Shown here piece after piece: positions 1 through 7,261 of a stretch of 22,802 nt of DNA. Under the pieces are notes generated by a model. The model was not told the DNA's origin. It saw only the letters and a list, made by a program, of their open reading frames with translations, and made no database searches. This DNA is from JANXQE01 sp035651635 (GTDB taxonomy: Bacteria; Verrucomicrobiota; Verrucomicrobiia; Limisphaerales; UBA8199). Positions within the stretch are counted from its first letter, which is position 1. Each line of letters begins with the position of its first letter. The stretch is from NCBI GenBank assembly GCA_035651635.1, contig DASRFK010000297.1, positions 1 to 22,802 on the forward strand. The letters are read 5' to 3'. Both the position numbers and the translations under genes were made by a program.

Positions 1-619
1 CGAGCAGTTGATGGACGTGAACGATTTTTTTGCAATGCTTGCCAAACGCCGGCCAGAAGACCATGTCGCCCAGGATCGGCATGTCGGTTGGGAAATGGCA
101 GGGCGCCGGTTGATGGGAGGTTTTGAGCAAGGTCGCCACAAAGGCCTGGTTGCCGATCTCGGCTTTGCGCTTGAGGAATTCGTCCATGTCCAGCACCTCG
201 GCTTGCCCGTCGGGTTTGCCGGAAATACTGAGGCGTTGGCCGTGTTCGTCGATCCGTTCGTCCAAACACCAGGCCATTCCCAGCCCTGGGCTATCCTCGA
301 GCACGCCAGTCATGACCCTGTAAAACTCGGGTTCGAGGGTGTCATCCGCGTGTAAAATCTGCAGGAATTCCCCCTGGTCCGCAAAGTCAAGGCAGCGATT
401 AAAATTGCCGAACAATCCCAGGCGCTGTGGATTGGGAGCCCACTCGCATTTCAGGCCGGTAAAACCACGAACGATCTCCTCGCTTTTGTCGGTCGAACCG
501 TCGTCGCAGACGATGACCCGGTCGGGTGGCAAGGTCTGGTGGGCCAGAGACTCAAGGGTCTGCAAAATAAATTCGGCGTTATTGTACACCGGCATGGCCG
601 TAATGATGCGAGACGTCAC
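1..619 (-). CDS. Family 2 glycosyltransferase, C-terminus cut by window edge
   Basis: Reading the reverse strand gives an open frame of about 206 residues that leaves the window. It starts at GTG (reverse strand 619-617), with an in-frame TGA about 10 codons upstream, so little more N-terminus is possible. The first residues read V-TSRIITAMPVYNNAEF, the usual GT-A opening (an MPVYN motif). CDDGSTD follows at about residues 38-44 (nucleotide-sugar binding), then LHADDTLEPEF at about 89-99, which takes the place of the DxD metal site. These are GT2 hallmarks; the sugar donor and acceptor cannot be told. The enzyme would act on the cytoplasmic face of the membrane in polysaccharide or glycoconjugate assembly. 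The methyltransferase upstream on the same strand fits a surface-polysaccharide locus continuing beyond the window. An ATG nine codons in (MPVYNN) is a less likely start because it would cut into the first beta strand. Confidence 0.85.
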   Translation of the reverse strand, partial: MTSRIITAMPVYNNAEFILQTLESLAHQTLPPDRVIVCDDGSTDKSEEIVRGFTGLKCEWAPNPQRLGLFGNFNRCLDFADQGEFLQILHADDTLEPEFYRVMTGVLEDSPGLGMAWCLDERIDEHGQRLSISGKPDGQAEVLDMDEFLKRKAEIGNQAFVATLLKTSHQPAPCHFPTDMPILGDMVFWPAFGKHCKKIVHVHQLL

Positions 620-817
620 TTGTACCAGCGTAGTAAGAAGGCTCTTTGTTCACAAGTCCTGCGCCCGCGCCTTTGGCGCTTGCGGGATGACACTTTGGCG
701 GTGCGTCCTGGGGCTAGCCGCCCCAGGCTGGTATGATGGACGCCCTTGGCGTCAAAAATGAGCCAATCCTAGCGGCATTGGACAGGAAAGTCTGCGCTAC
801 GAGGCCGGTGGGTCATC
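620..817. repeat. Intergenic spacer with clustered hairpins
   Basis: This 198-bp gap between two minus-strand genes has no credible ORF but holds perfect inverted repeats: CCTGGGGC/GCCCCAGG (707-714 and 720-727, 5-nt loop) and GACGCC/GGCGTC (739-744 and 748-753, 3-nt loop). A weaker CCCGC...GCGGG stem lies near 664-685. No T-run follows any stem in the direction of transcription, so these look like REP-type palindromes rather than intrinsic terminators. Confidence 0.5.
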
Positions 818-1522
818 TCAATCTTTTCGGCCAATGAGCAGGGCGCAGTTCCAGGCGAGGAATTCGCGCACGATGGGGATGCGGATCAAAAGCGATAGTT
901 CCGTGTAATATCGCGGCGCCGCTTTGAGGATGACCAAGTGAGGACTTCGGCGGATATGCGCCAGCGTGCGCCCGATGTAGGTGGGAAAAAGATTTTGATA
1001 GATGGTATGGTTGCGCGATTTCTTGAGCAGCTTGTCGTAGAGCATCATGCCGTTGCGCGGGCCAAGGTAATGCAACGGCGACCAATCATGTCCACCCCAG
1101 GGCGACAGCCAATTGGTCCAGCTCAGGTACAGCTTGCCTCCCGGAGCAAGAATCTTGTGAACCGAATCGAGGAACTGATCTGGTTTGGAGAGATGCTCGA
1201 ACACGTTCGAGCACACGACCAAATCGAACTGGCCTAGCGTGGCAATATCGTCCTGGTCGAGATTAGTTTTTCGAAAAGGTGCTGTGGCCAGTTCGGGGAG
1301 CAACAGGTTGCGTTCGTCCGCGAAGGTGACCTGACAGCCACGCCGGGCCAGCCGAGACCCAAACACTCCATGACCGCAGCCCAGGTCCAGCGCGAGGGTA
1401 TTTGGCCCGAGCGGCACTCCGCATTGCTCAATCCAGCGCACGGCATCATCCGCCTGCAGTTGATAAAAGTAAGCATCATCCTTGTGCTTGAGATGGTGTG
1501 CAATGAGCTTGTGTATGATCAT
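818..1522 (-). CDS. Class I SAM-dependent methyltransferase
   Basis: Rossmann-fold methyltransferase of about 234 residues. Motif I is LALDLGCGHGVFG (about residues 43-55 from this start). An acidic residue follows after beta 2 (FADERN), the motif II/III segment reads FDLVVCSNVFEHL, and a typical post-I motif is LAPGGKLYLSW. This matches the Methyltransf_11/23 type that often modifies lipids, quinones or sugar precursors; the acceptor cannot be deduced. The frame extends to an ATG at 1564, but the extra 14 residues (LPAGTPLPAG) are encoded by a perfect 9-bp inverted repeat (1523-1531 and 1542-1550). I therefore prefer the ATG at 1522, leaving the hairpin in the leader. The GT2 gene lies 198 bp downstream on the same strand, suggesting a shared glycoconjugate role. 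The C-terminus has hydrophobic stretches that could touch the membrane. Confidence 0.82.
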   Translation of the reverse strand: MIIHKLIAHHLKHKDDAYFYQLQADDAVRWIEQCGVPLGPNTLALDLGCGHGVFGSRLARRGCQVTFADERNLLLPELATAPFRKTNLDQDDIATLGQFDLVVCSNVFEHLSKPDQFLDSVHKILAPGGKLYLSWTNWLSPWGGHDWSPLHYLGPRNGMMLYDKLLKKSRNHTIYQNLFPTYIGRTLAHIRRSPHLVILKAAPRYYTELSLLIRIPIVREFLAWNCALLIGRKD

Positions 1523-1550
1523 GCCGGCGGGAAGTGGTGTACCCGCCGGC
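1523..1550. promoter_or_regulatory. Perfect 9-bp inverted repeat at methyltransferase start
   Basis: GCCGGCGGG (1523-1531) pairs perfectly with CCCGCCGGC (1542-1550) across a 10-nt loop, directly upstream of the ATG at 1522. In the mRNA this hairpin would cover the ribosome-entry region. It may be a translational control element or simply a GC-rich repeat like others in this window. Confidence 0.4.
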
Positions 1551-1685
1551 AGCGCAGGCTGCAATCAAAGAGTGCAGTGTCGGCGCTTCGTTCCCATGCT
1601 TACTTCGGGGCCCAAAAATCCGAGTCCTTTTCCCGGCTTGCCTTGCGGACGTCGCTCTGTTGCGGTCCAAGGCGAAGTGCCATGG

Positions 1686-2336
1686 TCAGGTGCTGGACTT
1701 GTCGGGTACTTCCTCGGGCTGGGACTCCGGCTCCGGGGCGGCTTCTTCGGCCGGTTCCTTTTCCTGGGCAGATTCTCTCGCTTCGAGCATTTTCATGGCG
1801 CCCACGAAGAGGCCGGTAAACAACCCGCCACTCAGCAGCGTGTTGCGGAAAAACTGCCACGTTTCCGGCCAGCCATGTGTGCCTTTGGTCAAAGCTGTCA
1901 GCCAGCCGAGCAGGTTACGCGTATACTCCGGATTGCCAAAGGGATTGAACAGCCACGAAGCGGTATTGGTGATCAGGTAAAAGAGCATGGCTCCGAGAAC
2001 CCCGCCGCCAAGCAACGAAAGGAAATGCGCGCGTGGGTTGAACCTGCGGCCGAGCCAGATCAAGACGACGTAAGCCACGTAATTCATAAGCTGGTACTGC
2101 ACCTTCGGCAGATCGAACACGGCGTAGCCCAGTTGCAGATAATAGATGTCCAGCGCGATATCCGTGAGGAGCATCGTGCTCAAGGGAAGCCACCACGCCA
2201 TGCGGGCGGAAAAATAAACCCCGGCGCAGAAGCACAGCGCATAAGCAGCGCTGAAATTCTGTGGCAGCATCCCAGGCACACGTGACAGCGCGAAAACCAC
2301 CATCAACGCCAAGGGCAAAATGAGTTTCCCTTTCAT
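1686..2336 (-). CDS. DUF6580 family integral membrane protein
   Basis: About 216 residues starting at MKGKLILPLALMVVF. The in-frame ATG at 2411 would add a cysteine-rich tail without a transmembrane pattern and would run into the repeat region, so the inner start is chosen. Five to six hydrophobic helices follow, with the family motif LPQNFSAAYALCFCAGVYF, a WLPLSTMLLTDI segment and NTASWLFNPFGNPEYT near the fourth helix. The shape resembles small substrate-binding membrane components of the ECF type, but no ATPase or T-component lies nearby and function is unknown. The last 35 residues are a hydrophilic Glu/Pro-rich tail (EKEPAEEAAPEPE...), probably disordered. It is 121 bp upstream of the methyltransferase on the same strand and may be co-transcribed with it. 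The family name is given from pattern memory. Confidence 0.75.
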   Translation of the reverse strand: MKGKLILPLALMVVFALSRVPGMLPQNFSAAYALCFCAGVYFSARMAWWLPLSTMLLTDIALDIYYLQLGYAVFDLPKVQYQLMNYVAYVVLIWLGRRFNPRAHFLSLLGGGVLGAMLFYLITNTASWLFNPFGNPEYTRNLLGWLTALTKGTHGWPETWQFFRNTLLSGGLFTGLFVGAMKMLEARESAQEKEPAEEAAPEPESQPEEVPDKSST

Positions 2337-2384
2337 CAAATTCGAGCATACCGCCCAGTCGCAGAATGACAAGCAAGCAGGTAC

Positions 2385-2749
2385 GGCGCGCGGGCATTCT
2401 GCCCGCAGCAACGTCCGATCACCGGTTGACGTACAACCTGACCTTTAGCGGGCTCACTTCGCGGATCTCTGCGGACTTGGGAAATCCGCGCGCCGGCGCG
2501 CGGGCATTCTGCCCGCAGGAACGTCCGAACACCGGTTGACGTACAACCTGACCTTTACCGGGCTCACTTCGTGGCTCTCTGCGGACTTGGGAAGTCCGCG
2601 CGCCGGCGCGCGGGCCCGCAGAGACGTGCGAACACGGGCTGGAGCCGGTTTCTCTTTTGGATCAGATCCAGTTCGCGGATCCCTGCGGATTGGAAATCCG
2701 CGCGCCGGCGCGCGGGCATTCTGCCCGCAGGAACGTCCGAAAACACCGG
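2385..2749. repeat. Tandem ~110-bp hairpin-rich repeat array
   Basis: Units begin at 2385, 2495, 2605 and 2707 (periods 110, 110 and 102; the last unit is partial). Units 1 and 2 differ at about 6 of 110 positions; unit 3 is diverged in its middle. Each full unit carries several stems: GGTTG/CAACC; GCGGACTT-GGG-AAGTCCGC or a variant; the 18-bp perfect palindrome CCGCGCGCCGGCGCGCGG; and GCGGGCA-TTC-TGCCCGC. The GCGGA stem varies with compensating changes between copies (ACTT/AAGT at 2581-2599, ATT/AAT near 2684-2700). Short frames across it are composition artefacts. The array fills nearly all of the 482-bp gap between the divergent DUF6580 and pseudouridine synthase genes. Such palindromes are scattered in PVC-group genomes. 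Confidence 0.85.
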
Positions 2750-2818
2750 ACACTGCCCCTTGACCGCCGGACCCGATGCGGCTGGAGCGTCTCACACAGG
2801 TGTGCCAGCATATCCGCT

Positions 2819-3622
2819 GTGCTGGCCGAGAACCTGTTTGAGATAATTCATGAAGACGAGGAGTTCCTCGTGGTCAATAAGCCAGCGGGCCTGGTGTGTC
2901 ATCCGACCAAAACCGATGAGTACTCGAGCCTGATCAGCCGGGTGCGGTTGTATCTTGGCGGGGGCGGCCATCCGCAATTGATTAATCGCCTGGATCGAGA
3001 AACGAGCGGAATTACCCTGATTGCCAAGGACGAAGAGAGCGCGCGCCAGGCACGCCGTTTATGGGAAACGCGCCAGGTGACCAAGCAATACGTTGCGATT
3101 GTTCATGGTGAAATCAACCCGCCTTCCGGAACAATCACAGCCCGTTTGGGAAAAGACGAACTCAGCCGGGTCGCCATTAAGGATTGCGTTCGCGAGGACG
3201 GAACTGAGGCACGGACGGAGTTTAGCGTCGAACGCGTGTTCCGGAAATCAATTGTCGTACCTTCATCCTGCAGCACGCGAAATCCGGCGGAGCCGCAGAA
3301 AGCCCTCGCTTTTCGAGATCAGATTTTTTCTCTCGTCCACCTTGTTCCCCAGACCGGACGAAAACATCAAATCCGAATTCATCTTGCGCATTTGGGGCAC
3401 CCCATTGTGGGCGATAAGCTTTACGGCGGAGATGAGGATTTGTATCTGGCATTGGTCGAGAACCGACTCACAACCGAGCAATGGCGCCGGTTGATCCTGC
3501 CGCACCACGCTCTACATGCGGCCAGGCTGGGTTTTGAATGGGCAGGTCAGCCTAAAAGCTTTGAGTGCGAGCCTGAGTCCTGGTTCAAAGCGTTCTGTTC
3601 AGAGGCGTTCTATCCTGCTTAG
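2819..3622 (+). CDS. RluA-family RNA pseudouridine synthase
   Basis: Converts a specific uridine in rRNA or tRNA to pseudouridine. The frame is open upstream into the hairpin repeats; I place the start at GTG 2819 (VLAENLFEIIHEDEEFLVVNK), giving 267 residues, because family similarity begins there. Visible motifs are VVNKPAGLVCHP (about 18-29), the catalytic segment INRLDRETSG (about 55-64, Asp59 as nucleophile; the usual HRLD has Asn for His), then KQYVAIVHG and the closing QTGRKHQIRIHLAHLGHPIVGDKLYGG. No N-terminal S4 domain is present, as in RluA/RluC-lite proteins. A segment of about 25 residues (VVPSSCSTRNPAEPQKALAF, near 142-170) interrupts the usual short strand before FSLVHLVPQTGR and looks like an insertion. 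The target base cannot be assigned. A dehydrogenase gene follows closely on the same strand. Confidence 0.88.
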   Translation: MLAENLFEIIHEDEEFLVVNKPAGLVCHPTKTDEYSSLISRVRLYLGGGGHPQLINRLDRETSGITLIAKDEESARQARRLWETRQVTKQYVAIVHGEINPPSGTITARLGKDELSRVAIKDCVREDGTEARTEFSVERVFRKSIVVPSSCSTRNPAEPQKALAFRDQIFSLVHLVPQTGRKHQIRIHLAHLGHPIVGDKLYGGDEDLYLALVENRLTTEQWRRLILPHHALHAARLGFEWAGQPKSFECEPESWFKAFCSEAFYPA

Positions 3623-3651
3623 ACTTGCGCGTGCTCACAATTCCGAAAACG

Positions 3652-4758
3652 ATGCGCGCCGTGGTCTATCGCGGGCCGAACGACCTGCGCGTCGAAACGC
3701 TCCCGGTCCCGCATATCCGCGCCGGGGAGATCCTGGTTCGGGTGGCTGTGTGCGGCGTTTGTCCCACCGACATCAAGAAAATCCACTATGGCACGGTGCC
3801 TCCGCCGCGGGTTTTTGGCCATGAAACCGCCGGCACGATTGTTCAAACGGGCGCGTTGGTGCGCGGATTCAGGGCAGGGGATCGAGTAGCTCTTCATCAC
3901 CACATTCCCTGCCTGGGCTGTCACGCCTGCCGTCATCGCGCCTTTGCCCAATGCGCTCAGTACAAACGGACCGGCATCACCGCCGGGTTTGAACCGGCCG
4001 GCGGGGGCTATGCCGAATACGTGCGGGTGATGCCATTTGTGCTCCCTGGCGTTGTCAAAATTCCGGCGGGCAACTCTTTTGCCGAGGGCGCAATGCTCGA
4101 ACCGGTCAACACCGTGCTGAAGGCCGTCAAACGTTTGGCGCTATTGCCGGAAGACACCGTCCTGGTGGCGGGGCAGGGGCCCATTGGTTTGATGTTTACC
4201 CGGCTGTTGTCGTTGCAAGGGATTAAAGTGCTGGCGACGGATCTCCTCGAAACCAGGCTGCGTTTGGCAAAGGCCTTCGGCGCAAGGCACCTTTTCCAGC
4301 CGGCTTCGCCCAGCGACGGCCCTGCGCCATTATCAGCTCGCAAAAATCCCAAGGGCACCCACGATTCGATCGAGTCGCTGGTCGAGCGCATCACGCGCGG
4401 ACGCGGCTTCGACGCCGCCGTCATTGCAGTCCCATCCGCCGACGTGGTCCGGCAAGCTCAGCGACTCGTGCGAGGCGCCGGCCAGGTCTTGCTTTTTTCG
4501 CACACCAAACGCGGAGAGCACGCCGAGATGGACCTGGCAACGATCTGTGTCGATGAGAAGGACCTGATTGGCAGCTACTCAGCTGACGTTACGTTACAGC
4601 GCGAGGTCGCCCAGTTGATCTTCACGCGAAAGTTCGACGTGCGGCAATTGATCACGCATGAGTTTCCCTTGGGACAAACCGCTAAGGCCGTCCATTTAGC
4701 GGCGCATCCGAGCGCGGAGTCGCTCAAGGTCGTTGTCGTTCAGAATTCTGTGACTTAA
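3652..4758 (+). CDS. Zinc-dependent medium-chain alcohol dehydrogenase
   Basis: A 368-residue MDR-superfamily NAD(P)-dependent oxidoreductase. The frame opens at TTG 3625 and has a GTG at 3631, but MRAVVYRGPNDLRVETL at ATG 3652 is the canonical beginning. Catalytic zinc ligands are C37 (CGVCPTD), H57-E58 (FGHETAG) and E150 (AMLEP). Structural zinc cysteines are C87, C90, C93 and C101 (CLGCHACRHRAFAQC). The dinucleotide loop is GQGPIG (174-179), followed by ATDLLETRL, whose Asp favours NAD over NADP. The whole resembles threonine/sorbitol dehydrogenases, acting on a secondary alcohol or polyol in the cytoplasm; the substrate is not determined. It ends 39 bp before the stop of the convergent acylase gene and lies 29 bp after the pseudouridine synthase, probably in one transcript with it. 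Confidence 0.88.
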   Translation: MRAVVYRGPNDLRVETLPVPHIRAGEILVRVAVCGVCPTDIKKIHYGTVPPPRVFGHETAGTIVQTGALVRGFRAGDRVALHHHIPCLGCHACRHRAFAQCAQYKRTGITAGFEPAGGGYAEYVRVMPFVLPGVVKIPAGNSFAEGAMLEPVNTVLKAVKRLALLPEDTVLVAGQGPIGLMFTRLLSLQGIKVLATDLLETRLRLAKAFGARHLFQPASPSDGPAPLSARKNPKGTHDSIESLVERITRGRGFDAAVIAVPSADVVRQAQRLVRGAGQVLLFSHTKRGEHAEMDLATICVDEKDLIGSYSADVTLQREVAQLIFTRKFDVRQLITHEFPLGQTAKAVHLAAHPSAESLKVVVVQNSVT

Positions 4759-4797
4759 GCCGCCGGAACAGACCGCTTTGCCGCATGACTTTGAACA

Positions 4798-7041
4798 TCA
4801 CGGCTTATAAATCCGCTCGGTATGACCCTTGAGTTGATGCGGGTAAAAATAGACCTCGCGCAAATCGCCGGTGGCGTACCGTTGGGCCTGATCGTTGAAA
4901 TGCTTCGAGCCCACTGTGCCACTGATGCCTCCTGCTGTTACGGCCCGGGCGCTCACGCCATTGATTCCAAACTCCACGACCGCGACGAAGCTGTTCCCGC
5001 TGGCGCCGTACCAATGCTTGGTGTTCGGGTAGGCGCGCGCGCCGAAGGACGCGAGCGAACCCCATTTTGCGGACGGGAATCCGACTGCGGTGCTTGGCGC
5101 CGAGTCATCGAAGTGCGGCTCGATTTGGTCGTCCAACCGCTGGAAACGGTTGATTTCGCCCCAAGGGATCTTCCAGGAGCCGAAGTCTGCCTTGAGTTTA
5201 TCGCTCGCCGCCCCCAGCGCTTGCAGCCGGTCAGCGTCGGAAGGTTCTGGTGTCGCTGACTCATCGCCGCTGCGGGTGAGCAGCCGGTCCAACTCCGTTC
5301 CATAGAAAATCGCCAGGGATGTCGGCGCCGATGACACATTCCAACGCAGGTTCCAATGTCGAAGCGAATCGATCTGCTCATCCAGGGCAGCCTTGAAAGA
5401 ATTGGTCGCAAGCGTTTGGTCGTACGCCCTGAGCAGAGGAGGTATTAGCTTTTCAAAAGCCGGCAGATACGTGTCGAACGCCGCGTCTCGGAGCTTCAAA
5501 ATTGAAAAGTCGCTTCGGTTCTGGAGGACCATGACGGCATGGCGACCGCGGTCCGATTCAGTCCCATTGTCAACGTACGCGGGGTATTCCGAGCGCTTCG
5601 GGCTGTTTGGACCGGCAGCCATCCAGGGCGCATCATTGGCATTGTAGACCCAGCCGCAATCCGGGTTGATGACATTGGGCGACTGTTCAAACGAGAGGAG
5701 TCCCTTCCACTCCGTGGCCGGATTGCTGCCATTCACCGGCTTGGTCCAGTCAAAGGCCGGATCGCGCCGCGGGATGAAGTTGGCGTGGAAGTAAGCGATG
5801 TTTCCGTCGGCGTCGGCATAGATCGTGTTGTTCGAGGAGTTAGCGTGGAGGTCCATGGTTCTGCGGTAATCAGCCAGGTTTTTGGACTTGGTGCGCAGGA
5901 AACTCTGCATGAGGGCTTCGACCGGTCTTTGCATCAGGCGAAAGGCGACCCACTTCCCGTTCTGCGAGCGCACGACCGGGCCGAAATGAGTGTAATACGC
6001 GGTGAACTTTCGCTCGGCCATTCCATTGGCAGTTCGGTATGGAATGATAATGGTCCGCGTGATGAAGGGGCGCTCGTCGGCGCCGTATTTAAAAAAGAAT
6101 TTGCCGTTTTTTTTCACGACGGTTTCCAGGTACTCGTCGGTTGCATCGACCGCGCTGGAGGTGTGCATCCAGCCCACCCGCTCATTGAAGCCCTGGTAAA
6201 TAAAGAACTGTCCCCACGTTGCCGCGCCATAGGCATTGAGTCCTTCGTCGCTGGTAATTTGAAGTTCGTCTCGAAAGAAAAACGAGGTATGTGGGTTGAT
6301 GAGCAACAAGGGGCGAAAAGCCTTCGTGTTCTGGGGGGCAATCGCCATCCCGTTTGAACCTTTCGGCTCGTCATCATCGTAACCCCTGACCGACGAACTC
6401 AGCTGCACAATGGGTTGGGCGCGCCGCCTGGTTTCAGCAGTGTCCGCCTGCAACCCGGCGCGGCTGTAGAACGCCTGAAGCCCGCCCAAGTCCACTCTTT
6501 CGATATCGCCGCCAATCGAACCCTCGCTGAAGGTCAAGGCCATCCACGGGTCAAAGCGCCTGATCACGCGCGGCTTCACTCCGGGATGGCGAGCCAGATA
6601 GAAGTTGAGGCCGTCAGCCCAGGCCTGCATGAGCTTGCGAAGCCATTCCGGGCTTGCGGCGTATTGGGCCTTCAAAGCTTCGGGGTCGATGAAGAGTTTC
6701 ATCCGCAGGTCCCGCCAGATGGCGCCTTCGCCTTCAGCTTCGGCGAGGCGGCCCTGGGAGTTGATGAAGTTCATCTCCACGCGGTTAAAATCGTCCTGGG
6801 CCTGCGCATAAACGGCCCCAAACACCGCGTCGGCATCGGTTCGGCCTTTCACGTGGGCGATGCCCCAATCGTCACGCGTGATGGTGACCCGTCGCGCCTG
6901 GGCTTCCCATTTCGCAAGCTCAGATGGAACCTGGTCGTTGGCTATCGCAAAACGCTTCTGTGATCGCGTGGTGCACCCGGGAATCAAAATTGCTGCGAGG
7001 AGAATTCCTAATGCTGTTCGATGTTTGGCGGGGCAGGGCAC
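4798..7041 (-). CDS. Penicillin acylase family N-terminal-serine hydrolase, lipoprotein
   Basis: A 747-residue precursor of the S45 Ntn-hydrolase family (penicillin G acylase, cephalosporin acylase, AHL acylase). It opens with a short basic region, a hydrophobic helix and ILIPGC, a lipoprotein-type cleavage site with Cys23, so it is probably membrane-anchored on the outside of the inner membrane. The alpha-chain motif VTITRDDWGIAHVKG is at about 52-66. Autocatalytic cleavage is expected at G228/S229 (KGSNGMAIAP), freeing Ser229 as the nucleophile; INPHTSFF follows at 249, matching the usual LANDPHL block. A beta-chain Asn in HANSSNN and the late TAGGISGTVGSKHF segment also fit. It would hydrolyse an amide such as an acyl-homoserine lactone, acyl peptide or beta-lactam; the sequence does not say which. 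It is monocistronic, convergent with the dehydrogenase and divergent from the PAP2-GT39 gene. Confidence 0.9.
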   Translation of the reverse strand: MPCPAKHRTALGILLAAILIPGCTTRSQKRFAIANDQVPSELAKWEAQARRVTITRDDWGIAHVKGRTDADAVFGAVYAQAQDDFNRVEMNFINSQGRLAEAEGEGAIWRDLRMKLFIDPEALKAQYAASPEWLRKLMQAWADGLNFYLARHPGVKPRVIRRFDPWMALTFSEGSIGGDIERVDLGGLQAFYSRAGLQADTAETRRRAQPIVQLSSSVRGYDDDEPKGSNGMAIAPQNTKAFRPLLLINPHTSFFFRDELQITSDEGLNAYGAATWGQFFIYQGFNERVGWMHTSSAVDATDEYLETVVKKNGKFFFKYGADERPFITRTIIIPYRTANGMAERKFTAYYTHFGPVVRSQNGKWVAFRLMQRPVEALMQSFLRTKSKNLADYRRTMDLHANSSNNTIYADADGNIAYFHANFIPRRDPAFDWTKPVNGSNPATEWKGLLSFEQSPNVINPDCGWVYNANDAPWMAAGPNSPKRSEYPAYVDNGTESDRGRHAVMVLQNRSDFSILKLRDAAFDTYLPAFEKLIPPLLRAYDQTLATNSFKAALDEQIDSLRHWNLRWNVSSAPTSLAIFYGTELDRLLTRSGDESATPEPSDADRLQALGAASDKLKADFGSWKIPWGEINRFQRLDDQIEPHFDDSAPSTAVGFPSAKWGSLASFGARAYPNTKHWYGASGNSFVAVVEFGINGVSARAVTAGGISGTVGSKHFNDQAQRYATGDLREVYFYPHQLKGHTERIYKP

Positions 7042-7261
7042 AAGGAGTAAAATTCACGCTCTTCTGCCTTTTGGCAAGCATGGGCCGCGCTGGTTACATT
7101 ACAAATCACCCCCGACATTCTCTGTAAAGCCCGGGTTGTTCGGCAACCCACCACCCGGTTCCCGGTTAATGGGTCGACACTTGGATCGACCCGAACGAAA
7201 AATCTATCGTGAAAGGTTTGATGTTTTCCAACGACTGACAGTTCGCTAGAGTGCCGCGCCC
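7042..7261. promoter_or_regulatory. Divergent intergenic region with two inverted repeats
   Basis: This 220-bp gap separates the divergent acylase and PAP2-GT39 genes and must hold both promoters. Two inverted repeats are visible: GGGTTG-TTCGG-CAACCC (7133-7149) and GGGTCGA-N8-TCGACCC (7171-7192). The second is operator-like and lies about 70 bp before the plus-strand ATG. I cannot assign convincing -35/-10 boxes. Confidence 0.4.

Noticed and set aside
707..753. Intrinsic terminators after the methyltransferase gene
   Set aside because: Stems are strong, but no T-run follows on the transcribed strand.
1482..2285. 267-residue plus-strand frame
   Set aside because: It is antisense to the DUF6580 gene; its protein is rich in Gly/Arg/Gln without any recognisable motif, while the minus strand gives clear membrane helices.
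2385..2749. CRISPR array
   Set aside because: The units are 102-110 bp and contiguous with no unique spacers, and no cas gene is near.
2454..2795. Small proteins over the hairpin repeats
   Set aside because: Frames on both strands across the array give Arg/Ala/Pro-rich products repeating with the DNA unit; they reflect the palindromes.
5539..6357. 272-residue plus-strand frame
   Set aside because: Antisense to the acylase gene; a long open frame arises from GC-rich codon usage.
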